Source: CAVQWT01 sp963717705 (lineage in GTDB: Bacteria; Pseudomonadota; Gammaproteobacteria; Burkholderiales; Casimicrobiaceae). From it: a DNA stretch of 64,000 nucleotides. The notes under the pieces are model-generated. The model had not been told where the DNA came from. It saw nothing but the letters and a program-made list of their open reading frames with translations, and made no database searches. Shown here in pieces: positions 20,913 to 29,905 of the stretch (position 1 is its first letter; every line of letters begins with the position of its first letter). Made by a program: the position numbers and the translations under genes. The DNA lies in NCBI GenBank assembly GCA_963717705.1, contig CAVQWT010000007.1:72602-136601 (forward strand), given 5' to 3'.

Positions 20913-20918
20913 CGCTCG

Positions 20919-21368
20919 ATGATCGCCCTTCCCCGACCCCGGCCGCCGCGGCGCGCCGCCGGCTTCACGCTGATCGAGATCATGGTCGTCATCGTGATCC
21001 TCGGCATCCTCGCGGCGCTGGTCGTGCCGCGGGTGCTCGACCGCCCCGACGAGGCGCGCGCGATCGCGGCGAAGAACGACATCGCCGCGGTGATGCAGGC
21101 ACTCAAGCTCTACCGGCTGGACAACCAGCGCTATCCGACCGCCGAGCAGGGACTGGCGGCGCTGGTCGCGCGGCCGAACCTCGCCCCGGTGCCGCCGAAT
21201 TGGAAGCCCAACGGGTACCTGGAGCGGCTGCCGAAGGATCCGTGGGGACATCCGTACCAGTACCTCAACCCCGGCCTGCACGGCGAGATCGACGTGTGGA
21301 GCCAGGGCGCCGACGGCGCCACCGGCGGCAGCGGCGCCGACGCCGACATCGGGTCGTGGGAACTCTAG
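20919..21368 (+). CDS. gspG: Type II secretion major pseudopilin GspG
   Basis: The main subunit of the secretion pseudopilus. The 149-residue precursor has a basic leader cleaved before FTLIEIMVVIVILG (Gly15/Phe16), a hydrophobic helix, and the typical GspG C-domain (RYPTAEQGLAALV, LPKDPWGHPYQYLNPG, SWEL end). It is the first gene of an eight-gene run; the usual gspCDEF are not adjacent. Confidence 0.95.
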   Translation: MIALPRPRPPRRAAGFTLIEIMVVIVILGILAALVVPRVLDRPDEARAIAAKNDIAAVMQALKLYRLDNQRYPTAEQGLAALVARPNLAPVPPNWKPNGYLERLPKDPWGHPYQYLNPGLHGEIDVWSQGADGATGGSGADADIGSWEL

Positions 21369-21376
21369 CCGGGCGG

Positions 21377-21889
21377 GTGCGCGCCCGACCGGCGCACGCG
21401 CCGGCCCGTCCGACCCGGATCGCGGCCGGGTTCACGCTGATCGAACTGCTGGTCGTCCTGGTCGTGCTCGGCATCGCCGCGGCGCTCCTCGCCGCCACCC
21501 TCGGGGGCGACGAGCGCGGCGGCGCCGCAAGGGAAGCGCGCCGGCTGGCGGGTGCGCTCGAGCACGCCGCCGCCGCCGCGCAGTGGCGGCGCGAGACGCT
21601 CGGCGTCAGCGCCGAAGGAGAACGCTACCGCTTCTGGCGGCGCGACGAGACCGACCGCTGGGTGCCGCTGGCCGACGACGACGTGCTCGCGCCGCGCGCA
21701 TTGCCGGCCGGCCTGGCGGTGACGGCGGCACGTTACGCCGGCGCGCCGGTGCCTGCCGACGCCGTGATCCCGCTGCGGCCATCCGGCCGCAACGAACCGT
21801 ATGCCCTCGCGCTCGCCGCTCCCGGATGGGTGTTCACCCTCGCCGCCGACCCGCTGAACCGCATCGCCACCACCGCGGCTTCACGCTGA
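21377..21889 (+). CDS. gspH: Type II secretion minor pseudopilin GspH
   Basis: A minor pseudopilin with leader and prepilin peptidase site GFTLIELLVVLVVLG; 170 residues from the GTG at 21377. A GTG 21 bp upstream, overlapping gspG, is equally possible. The region after the helix (YRFWRRDETDRWVPLADDDV) fits the GspH fold. Its 3' end overlaps gspI by 64 bp. Confidence 0.85.
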   Translation: MRARPAHAPARPTRIAAGFTLIELLVVLVVLGIAAALLAATLGGDERGGAAREARRLAGALEHAAAAAQWRRETLGVSAEGERYRFWRRDETDRWVPLADDDVLAPRALPAGLAVTAARYAGAPVPADAVIPLRPSGRNEPYALALAAPGWVFTLAADPLNRIATTAASR

Positions 21890-22239
21890 TCGAGGTCCTG
21901 GTCGCGCTGACGATCGTCGCGGTCGCGCTCGCGGCCGGCATGCGCGCGGTCGCGCAGTCCGCCGATACCGCGACCGAGCTGAAGCAGCGCACGCTCGCGC
22001 TGTGGGTGGCGCAGAACCGCCTCGCCGCGGCGCAGTTGGCCTCCGCCTGGCCGGCCGCAGGCGAGCAGCGCGGCGACGCCGAGCAGGCGGGCGTCGCGTT
22101 CCATTGGCGGGAGACGGTGACGACGACGCCGAACCCCGCATTCCGCCGGGTCGAGATCGTCGTCGCCGCGCCGGCGGCCCCCGACTACGCGCTGGCGCGG
22201 CTGGTCGGGTACGTCGGCCGCGCGGGAGCCGCGCCATGA
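21826..22239 (+). CDS. gspI: Type II secretion minor pseudopilin GspI
   Basis: A 137-residue minor pseudopilin. The only ATG giving a proper basic prepilin leader (MGVHPRRRPAEPHRHHRG before FTLIEVLVALTIV) is at 21826, well inside gspH, so the two genes overlap by 64 bp. The C-domain has ALWVAQNRLAA and FHWRETV motifs of GspI. GspI, J and K form the pseudopilus tip. Its stop overlaps the gspJ ATG (ATGA). Confidence 0.85.
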   Translation: MGVHPRRRPAEPHRHHRGFTLIEVLVALTIVAVALAAGMRAVAQSADTATELKQRTLALWVAQNRLAAAQLASAWPAAGEQRGDAEQAGVAFHWRETVTTTPNPAFRRVEIVVAAPAAPDYALARLVGYVGRAGAAP

Positions 22240-22817
22240 ACCGACGCGGCTTCACCCTGCTCGAACTGCTGGTCGCGCTGGCGATCTTCTCGCTGCTGTC
22301 GGTCCTCGGCTACCGCGCGGTCGCCGCGCTGACCGCGAGCGAGAGCCAGCTCTCCGCCGAGGCGCAGCGATGGCAGGCGCTCGACGCGCTGTTCGCGCGG
22401 CTTGAAGGCGATTTCCGCCAGGCGGTCCCCCGCGCGGCACGCGAGGGCGCCGTGCGCGCCGCCGCGTGGAGCGGGACGCTCGACGCCCGCAACAATGCCG
22501 CCCTGCGGTTCACCCGCGCGGGCCCCGAATTCGCCGTCGATCCGGGCAGCGCCGGCCAGCGCATCGGGTACCGCCTCGCCGGCGACACCCTCGAGATCGC
22601 TTACTGGCCGCGGGTCGACAACGCCCCCGGGGTGACGCCGGCCGCCTATGGGCTGGTCAGCGGCGTGGCGTCTTTCCGCCTGGAGTACCTCGGCACCGAC
22701 GGCGCGTGGCGCGACCGCTGGCCGATCCTGGGCGAGCCCGAAGTGCCGCGCGGCGTGCGCATCCTGCTCACGCTGGCGGGCGGCGAACGGATCGAGCGAT
22801 GGGTCGCGCTGCGCTGA
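22236..22817 (+). CDS. gspJ: Type II secretion minor pseudopilin GspJ
   Basis: A 193-residue tip pseudopilin with a short leader MNRRG before FTLLELLVALAIFSLLSVLGYR, a strong GspJ signature. Further motifs are RLEGDFRQAVPR and a C-terminal VRILLTLAGGERIERW. It starts in a 4-bp overlap with gspI and its end overlaps the gspK start by 19 bp, so the operon is tightly coupled. Confidence 0.92.
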   Translation: MNRRGFTLLELLVALAIFSLLSVLGYRAVAALTASESQLSAEAQRWQALDALFARLEGDFRQAVPRAAREGAVRAAAWSGTLDARNNAALRFTRAGPEFAVDPGSAGQRIGYRLAGDTLEIAYWPRVDNAPGVTPAAYGLVSGVASFRLEYLGTDGAWRDRWPILGEPEVPRGVRILLTLAGGERIERWVALR

Positions 22818-23755
22818 ACCCGACGTTGCCGCGGCGCCCTCCCCGCCCGCGCGTGCGGGGCGCCGCCGTGCTGCTGGCGATGCTGCTGGCCGCGCTGGCC
22901 GCCGCAATCGCCGCCACGGTGTTCTCCGACCAGCAGCGCTGGAGCCGCGGCGTCGAGTACCGCCGCGACCAGGTGCAGGCGCAGGCGCTCGCGCTGGCGG
23001 CCATTCAGTGGACGCGACAGATCCTCGACGACGATGCGCGCACGACGACGCTCGACCATCTCGGCGAGCCCTGGGCCTTCAACCTGCCGCCGGTGCCGGT
23101 GGAGAACGGCGACGTCCGCGGCGCGATCGTCGATGCGCAGGCGCGCCTCAACGTCAACGCGCTGGGCGCCGGCGGCGCGGAGGAGCGCCGCGGCGGAGAA
23201 CGCATCGCACGGCTGTTCGCCCAGCGCGGCGGCCCGGTCGCGGCAATCGCCGCGCTCGCCGACTGGATCGACCGCGACAGCGTGACCCGCACCGACGGCG
23301 CCGAGGACGACGCCTACGCACGGCTCGATCCGCCGACGCTGGCGGCCAACGCGCCGGTCGTCCGCACCGCCGAGCTCGCGGCCGTCCGCGGGGTCGGTGC
23401 GCCGGCGCTCGCCGCGGTCGCGCCGTATCTCGCCGCATTGCCGGGCGGGACCCCCGTCAACGTCAACACCGCCTCCCCCGCGGTGCTGGCGGCGCTGGTC
23501 GACGGGCTCAACCCGGACCAGTGGTCGGCGTTCGTCGACGGCCGCGTGCGCAAGCCGTTCACGACGGTCGCCGAGTTCCGCGCCCGCCTGCCCGAGGGGG
23601 CCAGGCTCGACGGCGAAGACGGGCTCGCCGTCCGCAGCGACTGGTTCCTCGTGACCATCGAAGCGCGGCAGGGCCTGTCGGTGGCGCGCGCCCGCGCGCT
23701 GCTGTACCGCGGCACCGGCCGCGCGAGCGCCGTGGCGTGGCAGACGGTCGAGTGA
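22799..23755 (+). CDS. gspK: Type II secretion tip protein GspK
   Basis: The largest minor pseudopilin, capping the pseudopilus. The 318 residues start with a basic leader and a hydrophobic stretch (RGAAVLLAMLLAALAAAIAA), then the GspK core with QAQALALAAIQWTRQ, DAQARLNVNAL, LADWIDRD and the helix-hairpin-helix-like PVNVNTASPAVLAALV. The glutamate at +5 of the classic pseudopilin site is absent, as is usual for GspK. Confidence 0.92.
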   Translation: MGRAALNPTLPRRPPRPRVRGAAVLLAMLLAALAAAIAATVFSDQQRWSRGVEYRRDQVQAQALALAAIQWTRQILDDDARTTTLDHLGEPWAFNLPPVPVENGDVRGAIVDAQARLNVNALGAGGAEERRGGERIARLFAQRGGPVAAIAALADWIDRDSVTRTDGAEDDAYARLDPPTLAANAPVVRTAELAAVRGVGAPALAAVAPYLAALPGGTPVNVNTASPAVLAALVDGLNPDQWSAFVDGRVRKPFTTVAEFRARLPEGARLDGEDGLAVRSDWFLVTIEARQGLSVARARALLYRGTGRASAVAWQTVE

Positions 23756-23804
23756 CGCGGCTCCGGTAAACTGCCGCCATGTCCCGCGCCGACACTGCCA
23801 CGCC

Positions 23805-25040
23805 ATGACGTTGCTGCGCGTCCTGCTGCCCGGTGCGCCGCAGGCGGACCGCGCCGACGCCTGGGCGCTGTTCGACGACGCAGGCACTCTGTTGCGCCGC
23901 GGACGCGATCGACCCGACGGCTGGCCCGACGCGGACCGCCGCGAGGCCGTGCTGGCGGCGGCGCTCGCGCGAATCGCGGTGGTCCCGCTGCCGCCGCTGC
24001 CGGCGGGACGCGTCGCCGCCGCCGCGGCGTTCGCCCTCGAGGACGCGCTCGCCGGCGCGCCGGCCTCGCAGCAGCTGGTCGCCGGGCGCCAGGGTCCCGA
24101 TGGCCGCGTGCCGGTCACCATCGTCGCCCGGTCGGAGCTCGCCCCGCTGGCCGCCTGGCGGCCGCCATTCGCGCGGGTGATCGCCGAGCCGGAACTCGCC
24201 GCGCCGGTCGCGTCGTCGGAAGCCGCGGCGACGGCGCCGGTCTGGCGCTGGTGCCAGGGCGACGGCGACGGCTTCGTGCGCACCGGCGACGGCGGCGCCT
24301 TCGCCGTGACGCCGCTCGGCCCCGAGGGCACGCTGCCGCCCGAACTCGCCCAGGCCCTCGCCTCGGCGAAGGCGCAGGGGCTCGCACCGACGGTGCGGGC
24401 CGAGGTCGACCTCGCTGCAGGCTCGACGGCGCGGTGGCGGCAGCAGACGGGGGCGACGTTCGCCGCGGGAGTTCCGTGGCGGTGGGACGCGGCCGCGGCC
24501 AGCACGTTCGCGGCGGCACGCGATCTCTCGCCCCCGGGTGCGGACGCGGCGGCGGCGACCGCCGCCTCGACGCCGTGGCGCTCGCTGCGTCCGGCGGCGG
24601 TGGTGGCCGGGATTGCCGTGGTGCTGCACGTTGTCGCGACCGCCGGCGAATGGGTCGGCGTGACGGTGCGCGCGGCGCGCGATCGCGCCGCATGGGTCGA
24701 ACTCGCACGCGACGCGGGCGTGGCACCCGACGCCGCCGCGGATCCCGTCGCGGCACGCGCCGCGCTGGCGCAACGCTACGCCGCGGCGCGGCACGTGCGC
24801 GGCCTGTCGGCGCCGGACGACGCCGGCCCGCTGCTCGCGCGCGCGGCGCCGGCGCTCGCCTCGCTGCCGCCGGGGACGCTGCGGCGCGCGACCTACGCCA
24901 GCGGCGCGTGGACGGTCGAGCTGGCGCCGCTCGACGCCGCCGCGCTGAGTGCGCTGGATGCGCGCCTGCGGACCGCCGGCGCGCCGGCGCTGGCCGCGAG
25001 CAGCGCCACCGGCGTGCGGCTGCGCATCGGGGGTCCATGA
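23805..25040 (+). CDS. gspL: Type II secretion inner-membrane protein GspL
   Basis: A bitopic membrane protein linking the cytosolic ATPase GspE to GspM. The 411 residues have an actin-like cytoplasmic domain, one membrane helix near residues 265-285 (PAAVVAGIAVVLHVVATAG) and a periplasmic ferredoxin-like domain. Sequence conservation is low, so the call relies on order (after gspK, before gspM) and this topology. Its TGA overlaps the gspM ATG. Confidence 0.87.
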   Translation: MTLLRVLLPGAPQADRADAWALFDDAGTLLRRGRDRPDGWPDADRREAVLAAALARIAVVPLPPLPAGRVAAAAAFALEDALAGAPASQQLVAGRQGPDGRVPVTIVARSELAPLAAWRPPFARVIAEPELAAPVASSEAAATAPVWRWCQGDGDGFVRTGDGGAFAVTPLGPEGTLPPELAQALASAKAQGLAPTVRAEVDLAAGSTARWRQQTGATFAAGVPWRWDAAAASTFAAARDLSPPGADAAAATAASTPWRSLRPAAVVAGIAVVLHVVATAGEWVGVTVRAARDRAAWVELARDAGVAPDAAADPVAARAALAQRYAAARHVRGLSAPDDAGPLLARAAPALASLPPGTLRRATYASGAWTVELAPLDAAALSALDARLRTAGAPALAASSATGVRLRIGGP

Positions 25041-25540
25041 TGGCGGCCGAAAGCCTCGCTGCGCGCTGGTCCGGATGGTGGCTGGCCAAGCGTCCCGGCG
25101 AACGCCGCGTGCTGGGCGCGCTGGCCGCCGCGATCGCCGTCGCGCTGGCGTGGGCGCTGCTGTGGCTGCCGCTGACCCGCGACCTCGCGGCGCAGCGCGC
25201 GGACGCCGCACGCACGGCGACGGCGCTCGCCGCCGGCCGCGCCACCGCCGCCGATCTCGCCGCGCTGGGGCGCACCGCGGCACCGGCGCCACTCGACGAC
25301 GCCGCCGCGCGCGGCGCGATCGAGCGCGCGCTGGGCCAGCAGCAGCTCACCGCGGCGCTGGCGAGCTTCGAATGGCGCGACGGACGCGCGCGCCTGACGC
25401 TGACCGCGGCGCCGCTGCCCGCGCTCGCCGCGGCGCTGGACGCGATCGAGCGCGACGCGCGGCTGTTCGTCGTCGAGGCCACGCTGACCGCGCTCGCGGT
25501 TCCCGGCCAGGTCCGCGCCGAGCTCACGCTCGCGCGCTGA
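25037..25540 (+). CDS. gspM: Type II secretion protein GspM
   Basis: A 167-residue bitopic protein with a cytoplasmic start, one membrane helix (about residues 26-47, LGALAAAIAVALAWALLWLP), a coiled-coil-like stretch and a small periplasmic domain ending VPGQVRAELTLAR. It partners with GspL. The ATG at 25037 overlaps the gspL stop; a second ATG directly follows. Confidence 0.87.
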   Translation: MMAAESLAARWSGWWLAKRPGERRVLGALAAAIAVALAWALLWLPLTRDLAAQRADAARTATALAAGRATAADLAALGRTAAPAPLDDAAARGAIERALGQQQLTAALASFEWRDGRARLTLTAAPLPALAAALDAIERDARLFVVEATLTALAVPGQVRAELTLAR

Positions 25541-25568
25541 CCGGCGCCCGCCCCTTACGCCTTCGCGC

Positions 25569-26334
25569 ATGCGCCGCCCGCTGCTGCTCACCTTCGCCGG
25601 CGTCGCGCTGCTGGCGCTGATCGTCGTCGCCGTCGCGCCGGCGACGCTGCTGGCCCCCTGGCTGCGGTCCGCGACGGACGGCGCGCTGACCCTTGCCGAC
25701 ACCGGCGGCTTCTGGTGGAACGGCTACGGCACGGTGGCGACGCGCGACGGCACGCGGAAGACGGTCGGCTGGCGGCTCGACCCCGGTGCGCTGCTGACCG
25801 GCACCGTCCGCGCGCAGATCTCCGGTCCCGACGATGGCGCGGGCACACACGGCGCGATCGAGCTCCGCGACGGGCGCGTGCGCATCAGCGATCTCGCGCT
25901 GACCGTCCCCGCGCGACTGGTCGTCGGCGCGATGCCACCCGGCGCTGCTCGCGGCAAGCTGGACGTCGGCGGCGACATCGCGGTGTCGGCGGCCGATTTC
26001 GTCTGGCCGCCGCCCGGTGCGCGCGGCGAGGCCACGCTGCGCTGGGACGGCGCCCGGCTCGCCCTGCCCGACGGCAGCGCCACGGCAGCCCTGGGCACCG
26101 TGACGCTGCACGCCACCGTTGCTGGCGACCGCGTCGCCGGGCCGGTCAGCAACGTGGGCGGCGACGTCGCCCTCGCCGGCGTCGGTCGAAGCCGCGGCCG
26201 ACGGCGGCGTGCGCGGCTCGCTGCTCGCGACGCCGCGCGACGGCGCCGATCCGCGGCTCGCCCGGCTGCTGGCCGCGGCCGGGACACCGGAGGGCGCCGG
26301 CGTCCGCATCGCCTTCACGGTCAAACTGCGATGA
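25569..26334 (+). pseudogene. gspN: Type II secretion protein GspN, reading frame broken
   Basis: The first part (from MRRPLLLTFAGVALLALIV, one membrane anchor) matches GspN, including GGFWWNGYGTV and a repetitive beta-rich body. Near 26166-26190 the reading frame fails. The natural continuation (VEAAADGGVRGSLLATPRDG to IAFTVKLR) is in the +1 frame and ends at TGA 26332-26334, overlapping the next ATG. Without correction the frame runs on into the downstream membrane protein, producing a false 528-residue fusion. This is one inserted base or two lost, from mutation or sequencing error. Confidence 0.8.
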
Positions 26335-27155
26335 GCGCGCGGCGCAAGGGACGCGCGGCGCGCGGCGCGCCGGCGGACCGGGCCCGTCGGCGAGAGGCCG
26401 ACAGCGGGATTCCCGCTGTCGCGGGCCCGGCCGGCAGCCGCAGCGACCGCGTTGGCGGCAGCCGCGTCGCCGCCATAGACGCGCTGCGCGGAATCGCGAT
26501 CCTGGCGATGATCGCCTACCACTTCGCGTTCGACCTGCGGTTCTTCGGCATCACGCGATCGGACTTCGAGGGCGACCCGTTCTGGCTGACGGCGCGCGCG
26601 GCGATCGTCACTTCGTTCCTGCTCCTTGTCGGGGTGAGCCTCCTGCTGGCCCACGAGGCGGGCGTCCCCGGCGCGCGCTTCAACCGGCGGGTCGCGCTGA
26701 TCGCCGCATGCGCGCTGGCGGTGACGATCGGCAGCTACCTCGTCTTTCCGCAGCGATTCATCTATTTCGGCATTCTCCACTGCATCGCGGTCTCGTCCCT
26801 GCTCGCGCGACCGCTCGCGGCGCGGCCGCGGCTTGCGCTGGCGCTGGGCGTCGCGGCGATCGTCGCGGGGCTTTCGCTGTCGCACCCGTTCTTCGACGGC
26901 CGCGCGACATCGTGGCTGGGCTTCAACACCGTGAAGCCGCCCACCGAGGACTTCGTCCCGCTGTTTCCGTGGCTGGGCGTCGTGTTGGTCGGCCTCGGGC
27001 TCGGCGCGTGGCTCGCCCGGCGCGACTTCGCACCGCTCGCGGCAATCGGACGCACCCCGGAGGCGCTGCGCTGGCTCGGTCGGCACAGTCTCGCCGTCTA
27101 CATGGTCCATCAGCCGCTGCTGCTGGGCGCGCTGTGGCTCGCCTACGGGCGGTAG
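26331..27155 (+). CDS. DUF1624 / HGSNAT-like membrane acetyltransferase
   Basis: A 274-residue polytopic membrane protein with about seven hydrophobic segments and the family's opening motif AAIDALRGIAILAMIAYHFAFDL, whose His is the likely acetyl acceptor. It ends with RHSLAVYMVHQPLLLGALW, as in YeiB/DUF1624 proteins. The first 45 residues are basic and low-complexity. The start codon overlaps the gspN stop (ATGA), so it is cotranscribed with the gsp genes, though no role in secretion is known. Confidence 0.8.
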   Translation: MSARRKGRAARGAPADRARRREADSGIPAVAGPAGSRSDRVGGSRVAAIDALRGIAILAMIAYHFAFDLRFFGITRSDFEGDPFWLTARAAIVTSFLLLVGVSLLLAHEAGVPGARFNRRVALIAACALAVTIGSYLVFPQRFIYFGILHCIAVSSLLARPLAARPRLALALGVAAIVAGLSLSHPFFDGRATSWLGFNTVKPPTEDFVPLFPWLGVVLVGLGLGAWLARRDFAPLAAIGRTPEALRWLGRHSLAVYMVHQPLLLGALWLAYGR

Positions 27156-27354
27156 CGCCAGATCCGGTCCGAATCCGACGCGTCCTTGACCAAATCGGTA
27201 GTCAGGCGCCGAGACGCGGCCGGATGATGGACATGAGGGTGGGCGGAAAGACGCATGTCGCCGTTATCTGAGGCGACCCGCGCTCCCGACGGAGGGCCGC
27301 CCGCCCATGTCGAAGGCATCGCGCCGCATGCGCGAATTCGATGGGAGGTTCTCC

Positions 27355-28992
27355 ATGACCATATACAAGGCAGCAGTCACATTGGCAGCGATGGTGAGCG
27401 CGCTCGGCTGCGCGCATGCCGCGCCGACGGTCCAGGCGACGCTGACCGTCGGAAACCAGGCCCCGGTGATGTGTACCGATTCGGTGCTCGCCAAGGCCTT
27501 CGTCCCGAACTTCGCCGATGGAACGCTCTCCGTCATCGACGTCGACGCCCTCAAGGTTTCGGCGACGGTGGCGGTGGGACGGAATCCGCGGCGGCTCGCA
27601 TGCAACGAGGCGACCCATCTCCTGTACGTGGCCAACGCCACCAGTCCCGGCACGGTGACCGTCGTCGATGCGAAGACCGGCGCCGTCGTCAAGACCATCC
27701 CGGTCGGCAACGATCCGCGCAACATCGGCGCCAACTTCTTCATCGACGAGGTCTACGTCAGCAACTACGGCAGCAACACCGTGTCGATCATCAGCACGGC
27801 GACCAATGCCGTGGTCGCGACCGTGGCCGTCGGCACGGCGCCGCTGATGCCGGCATCCAACAACAACCTGTACAAGACCTACGTCCCGAGCGCGACCGAC
27901 GGCACGGTGTCGGTGATCGACCAGAAGACGCGCGCGGTCACCACGACGATCAAGGTCGGCAACGGACCGCAGTTCGCCGCCATCGACGGCCAGCACGGCA
28001 AGGTCTACGTGAACAACGTGACCGACCGGACCGTGTCGGTGATCGACTCCGCCATCGACACCGTCGTCAGGACGATCGCCACCGGCGCCGGCACGTCGTC
28101 CAATTTCGGCGTGGTCAACGCCGTCTACCGGCGCTATTACCTGCCCAACGCCACGGACGGCACGGTGACGGTGATAGGCACCGACACCGACGACGTGGTC
28201 CGCACCATCGCCGTGGGAGCGACGCCCGTCGACGTGCTGTCCGACGCGGGCACCGGCGACGTGTACGTGGTCAACCAGGGCGGCAACTCGGTCACCATCA
28301 TCAACGCCCAAACCGATTCCCCGATCGGCAGCTACGCGGTGGGCGGCGCTCCGGCGAGGATCTACGAGATGGGCGATCGCCTGTTCGTGCTGAACGGGAA
28401 CGGGGCGAATCCCGACTCGGTCACGGTCTCGACCAAGCAGAACACGATCACCGGCACGCTGATCGCGACGGAGTTCTATCACGCCGGCTTCGACCACTAC
28501 TTCCACACCGCCGACGAGACGGAGACCAGCCTGATCCGCGACGGGCTGTTCGACGACAACTGGCACCGGACCTTCGAGTTCTGGCGGGTCTGGGACACGC
28601 CGGGCGACGGGCGCGTGGCGGTCTGCCGCTTCTTCAGCCCGACCTTCGCGCCGCGGAGCTCGCACTTCTACACGCCGTACCCGAACGAGTGCGCCCAGCG
28701 GCAGGCCGAGGGCGTCTGGCAGCTGGAAAGCGCTGCGGTGTTCTACCTCGTGCTGACCGACGCGACCGGCAATTGCCCGTGCAGCATGGCCCCGCTCTAT
28801 CGGGTCTACAACAACAACATGGGAGGCGCGCCGAATCATCGCTACATGGCGAGCCGGGAGTTGCGCAACCGGATGGTAGCGCAGGGCTGGGTCGCGGAAG
28901 GCAACGGGCCCGACGTGATCTTTGCCTGCACGCCCAGGATAGACGCCTTCTGGCCGCCCCCGCCATGCTCGCTGCCCCCGCCGGCACCATGA
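27355..28992 (+). CDS. Secreted YncE-like beta-propeller with C-terminal DUF5648-like domain
   Basis: A 545-residue exported protein: signal peptide (about residues 1-22, ending AHA), then at least six repeats of the 40-residue YVTN/YncE blade pattern (YVSNYGSNTVSIIST, VIDSAIDTVVRTIATG). From about residue 370 comes a Cys-containing module (EFYHAGFDHYFHTADETE and SSHFYTPYPNEC) like DUF5648 domains of secreted proteins. The start at 27355 follows a good GGGAGG ribosome site; an upstream ATG gives no signal peptide. It could be a target of the type II system upstream, but nothing shows this directly. Confidence 0.8.
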   Translation: MTIYKAAVTLAAMVSALGCAHAAPTVQATLTVGNQAPVMCTDSVLAKAFVPNFADGTLSVIDVDALKVSATVAVGRNPRRLACNEATHLLYVANATSPGTVTVVDAKTGAVVKTIPVGNDPRNIGANFFIDEVYVSNYGSNTVSIISTATNAVVATVAVGTAPLMPASNNNLYKTYVPSATDGTVSVIDQKTRAVTTTIKVGNGPQFAAIDGQHGKVYVNNVTDRTVSVIDSAIDTVVRTIATGAGTSSNFGVVNAVYRRYYLPNATDGTVTVIGTDTDDVVRTIAVGATPVDVLSDAGTGDVYVVNQGGNSVTIINAQTDSPIGSYAVGGAPARIYEMGDRLFVLNGNGANPDSVTVSTKQNTITGTLIATEFYHAGFDHYFHTADETETSLIRDGLFDDNWHRTFEFWRVWDTPGDGRVAVCRFFSPTFAPRSSHFYTPYPNECAQRQAEGVWQLESAAVFYLVLTDATGNCPCSMAPLYRVYNNNMGGAPNHRYMASRELRNRMVAQGWVAEGNGPDVIFACTPRIDAFWPPPPCSLPPPAP

Positions 28993-29073
28993 TGATGGGC
29001 ACGGTGGCGTCGGCCTCGCCTGCACCCACATCGCGCTGGCGGCGCTGAAACGTGTGGGTTGGTGCCTGGACGG

Positions 29074-29886
29074 TCAGCCGGCAGGCACTTCGTCGGTCCA
29101 CACCCTGAAGCTGGTCAGCGTGTTGGGGCCGAACGTGACGCTCAGCGCAACGTCGGCGGCGTCGCGGCCGCGAGCGATCAGCACCCGGCCGATCCGCGGC
29201 GTGTTGTTGCGCGCATCGAAGGTGTGCCAGCGGCCGTCGAGGAACACCTCGAACCAGGCGGCGAAGTCCATCGTGCCGTGCGGCGGCGGCGTGCCCATGT
29301 CCCCGAGGTAGCCGGTGCAGTAGCGCGCAGGGATGTTCATGCAGCGGCAGAAGGCCACCGCGAGGTGCGTGAAGTCGCGGCACACGCCCGTCCTGTCGTA
29401 GTACGCCTCGAACGCCGTCCGCGTCATCCGCGCATGCTCGTAGCCGAAGACGATGTGCCGATGGACGTAGTCGCAGATCGCCTGCACGCGGCCCCACCCG
29501 GTCGGTGCGTGGCCGAAGAGACTCCAGGCCGTCTCCGACAGCCGATCGGTCTCGCAGTACCGGCTGCCGAGCAGGAACAGCAGCGTTTCCTCGGGCAGGT
29601 CCTGCACCGGCAGCTGCCGCGCGTCGGGAACGATCACGTCGGTCGCGCCCGAGTCGTTGACGACCGCGTCGGCCGAGACGCTCATGCGGCCCCTGGGCGC
29701 GACGATGCGGGTGCACCAGTTGCCGAAGCTGTCGCGGTAGGCCGCCGCCGGCACCGGCGGGTCGAACCGCAGCTCGTCGCGGCCGACGAGGTCGGACACC
29801 CGCGTGTGGTGGACGTTCAGGTTGAAGATCATCGGGGTGGGCTGCGGGCAGTCGTAGGTCATCTCGAAGCCGACGCGAATCTTCAT
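29074..29886 (-). CDS. Transglutaminase-like protein of the Anbu cluster
   Basis: A 270-residue cytosolic protein with an N-terminal beta domain and a transglutaminase core. The catalytic Cys is in RTGVCRDFTHLAV (about residue 160). At the position where many relatives have His before Ala-Trp, this protein has DFAAWFEVF, so the usual catalytic His is replaced by Ala. The Asp site (TFDARNN) is kept. It ends an anbu-FGase-transglutaminase series 19 bp after the amidohydrolase. Substrate unknown. Confidence 0.85.
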   Translation of the reverse strand: MKIRVGFEMTYDCPQPTPMIFNLNVHHTRVSDLVGRDELRFDPPVPAAAYRDSFGNWCTRIVAPRGRMSVSADAVVNDSGATDVIVPDARQLPVQDLPEETLLFLLGSRYCETDRLSETAWSLFGHAPTGWGRVQAICDYVHRHIVFGYEHARMTRTAFEAYYDRTGVCRDFTHLAVAFCRCMNIPARYCTGYLGDMGTPPPHGTMDFAAWFEVFLDGRWHTFDARNNTPRIGRVLIARGRDAADVALSVTFGPNTLTSFRVWTDEVPAG

Positions 29887-29905
29887 CGTGACTCTCCTTG
29901 CCTGG

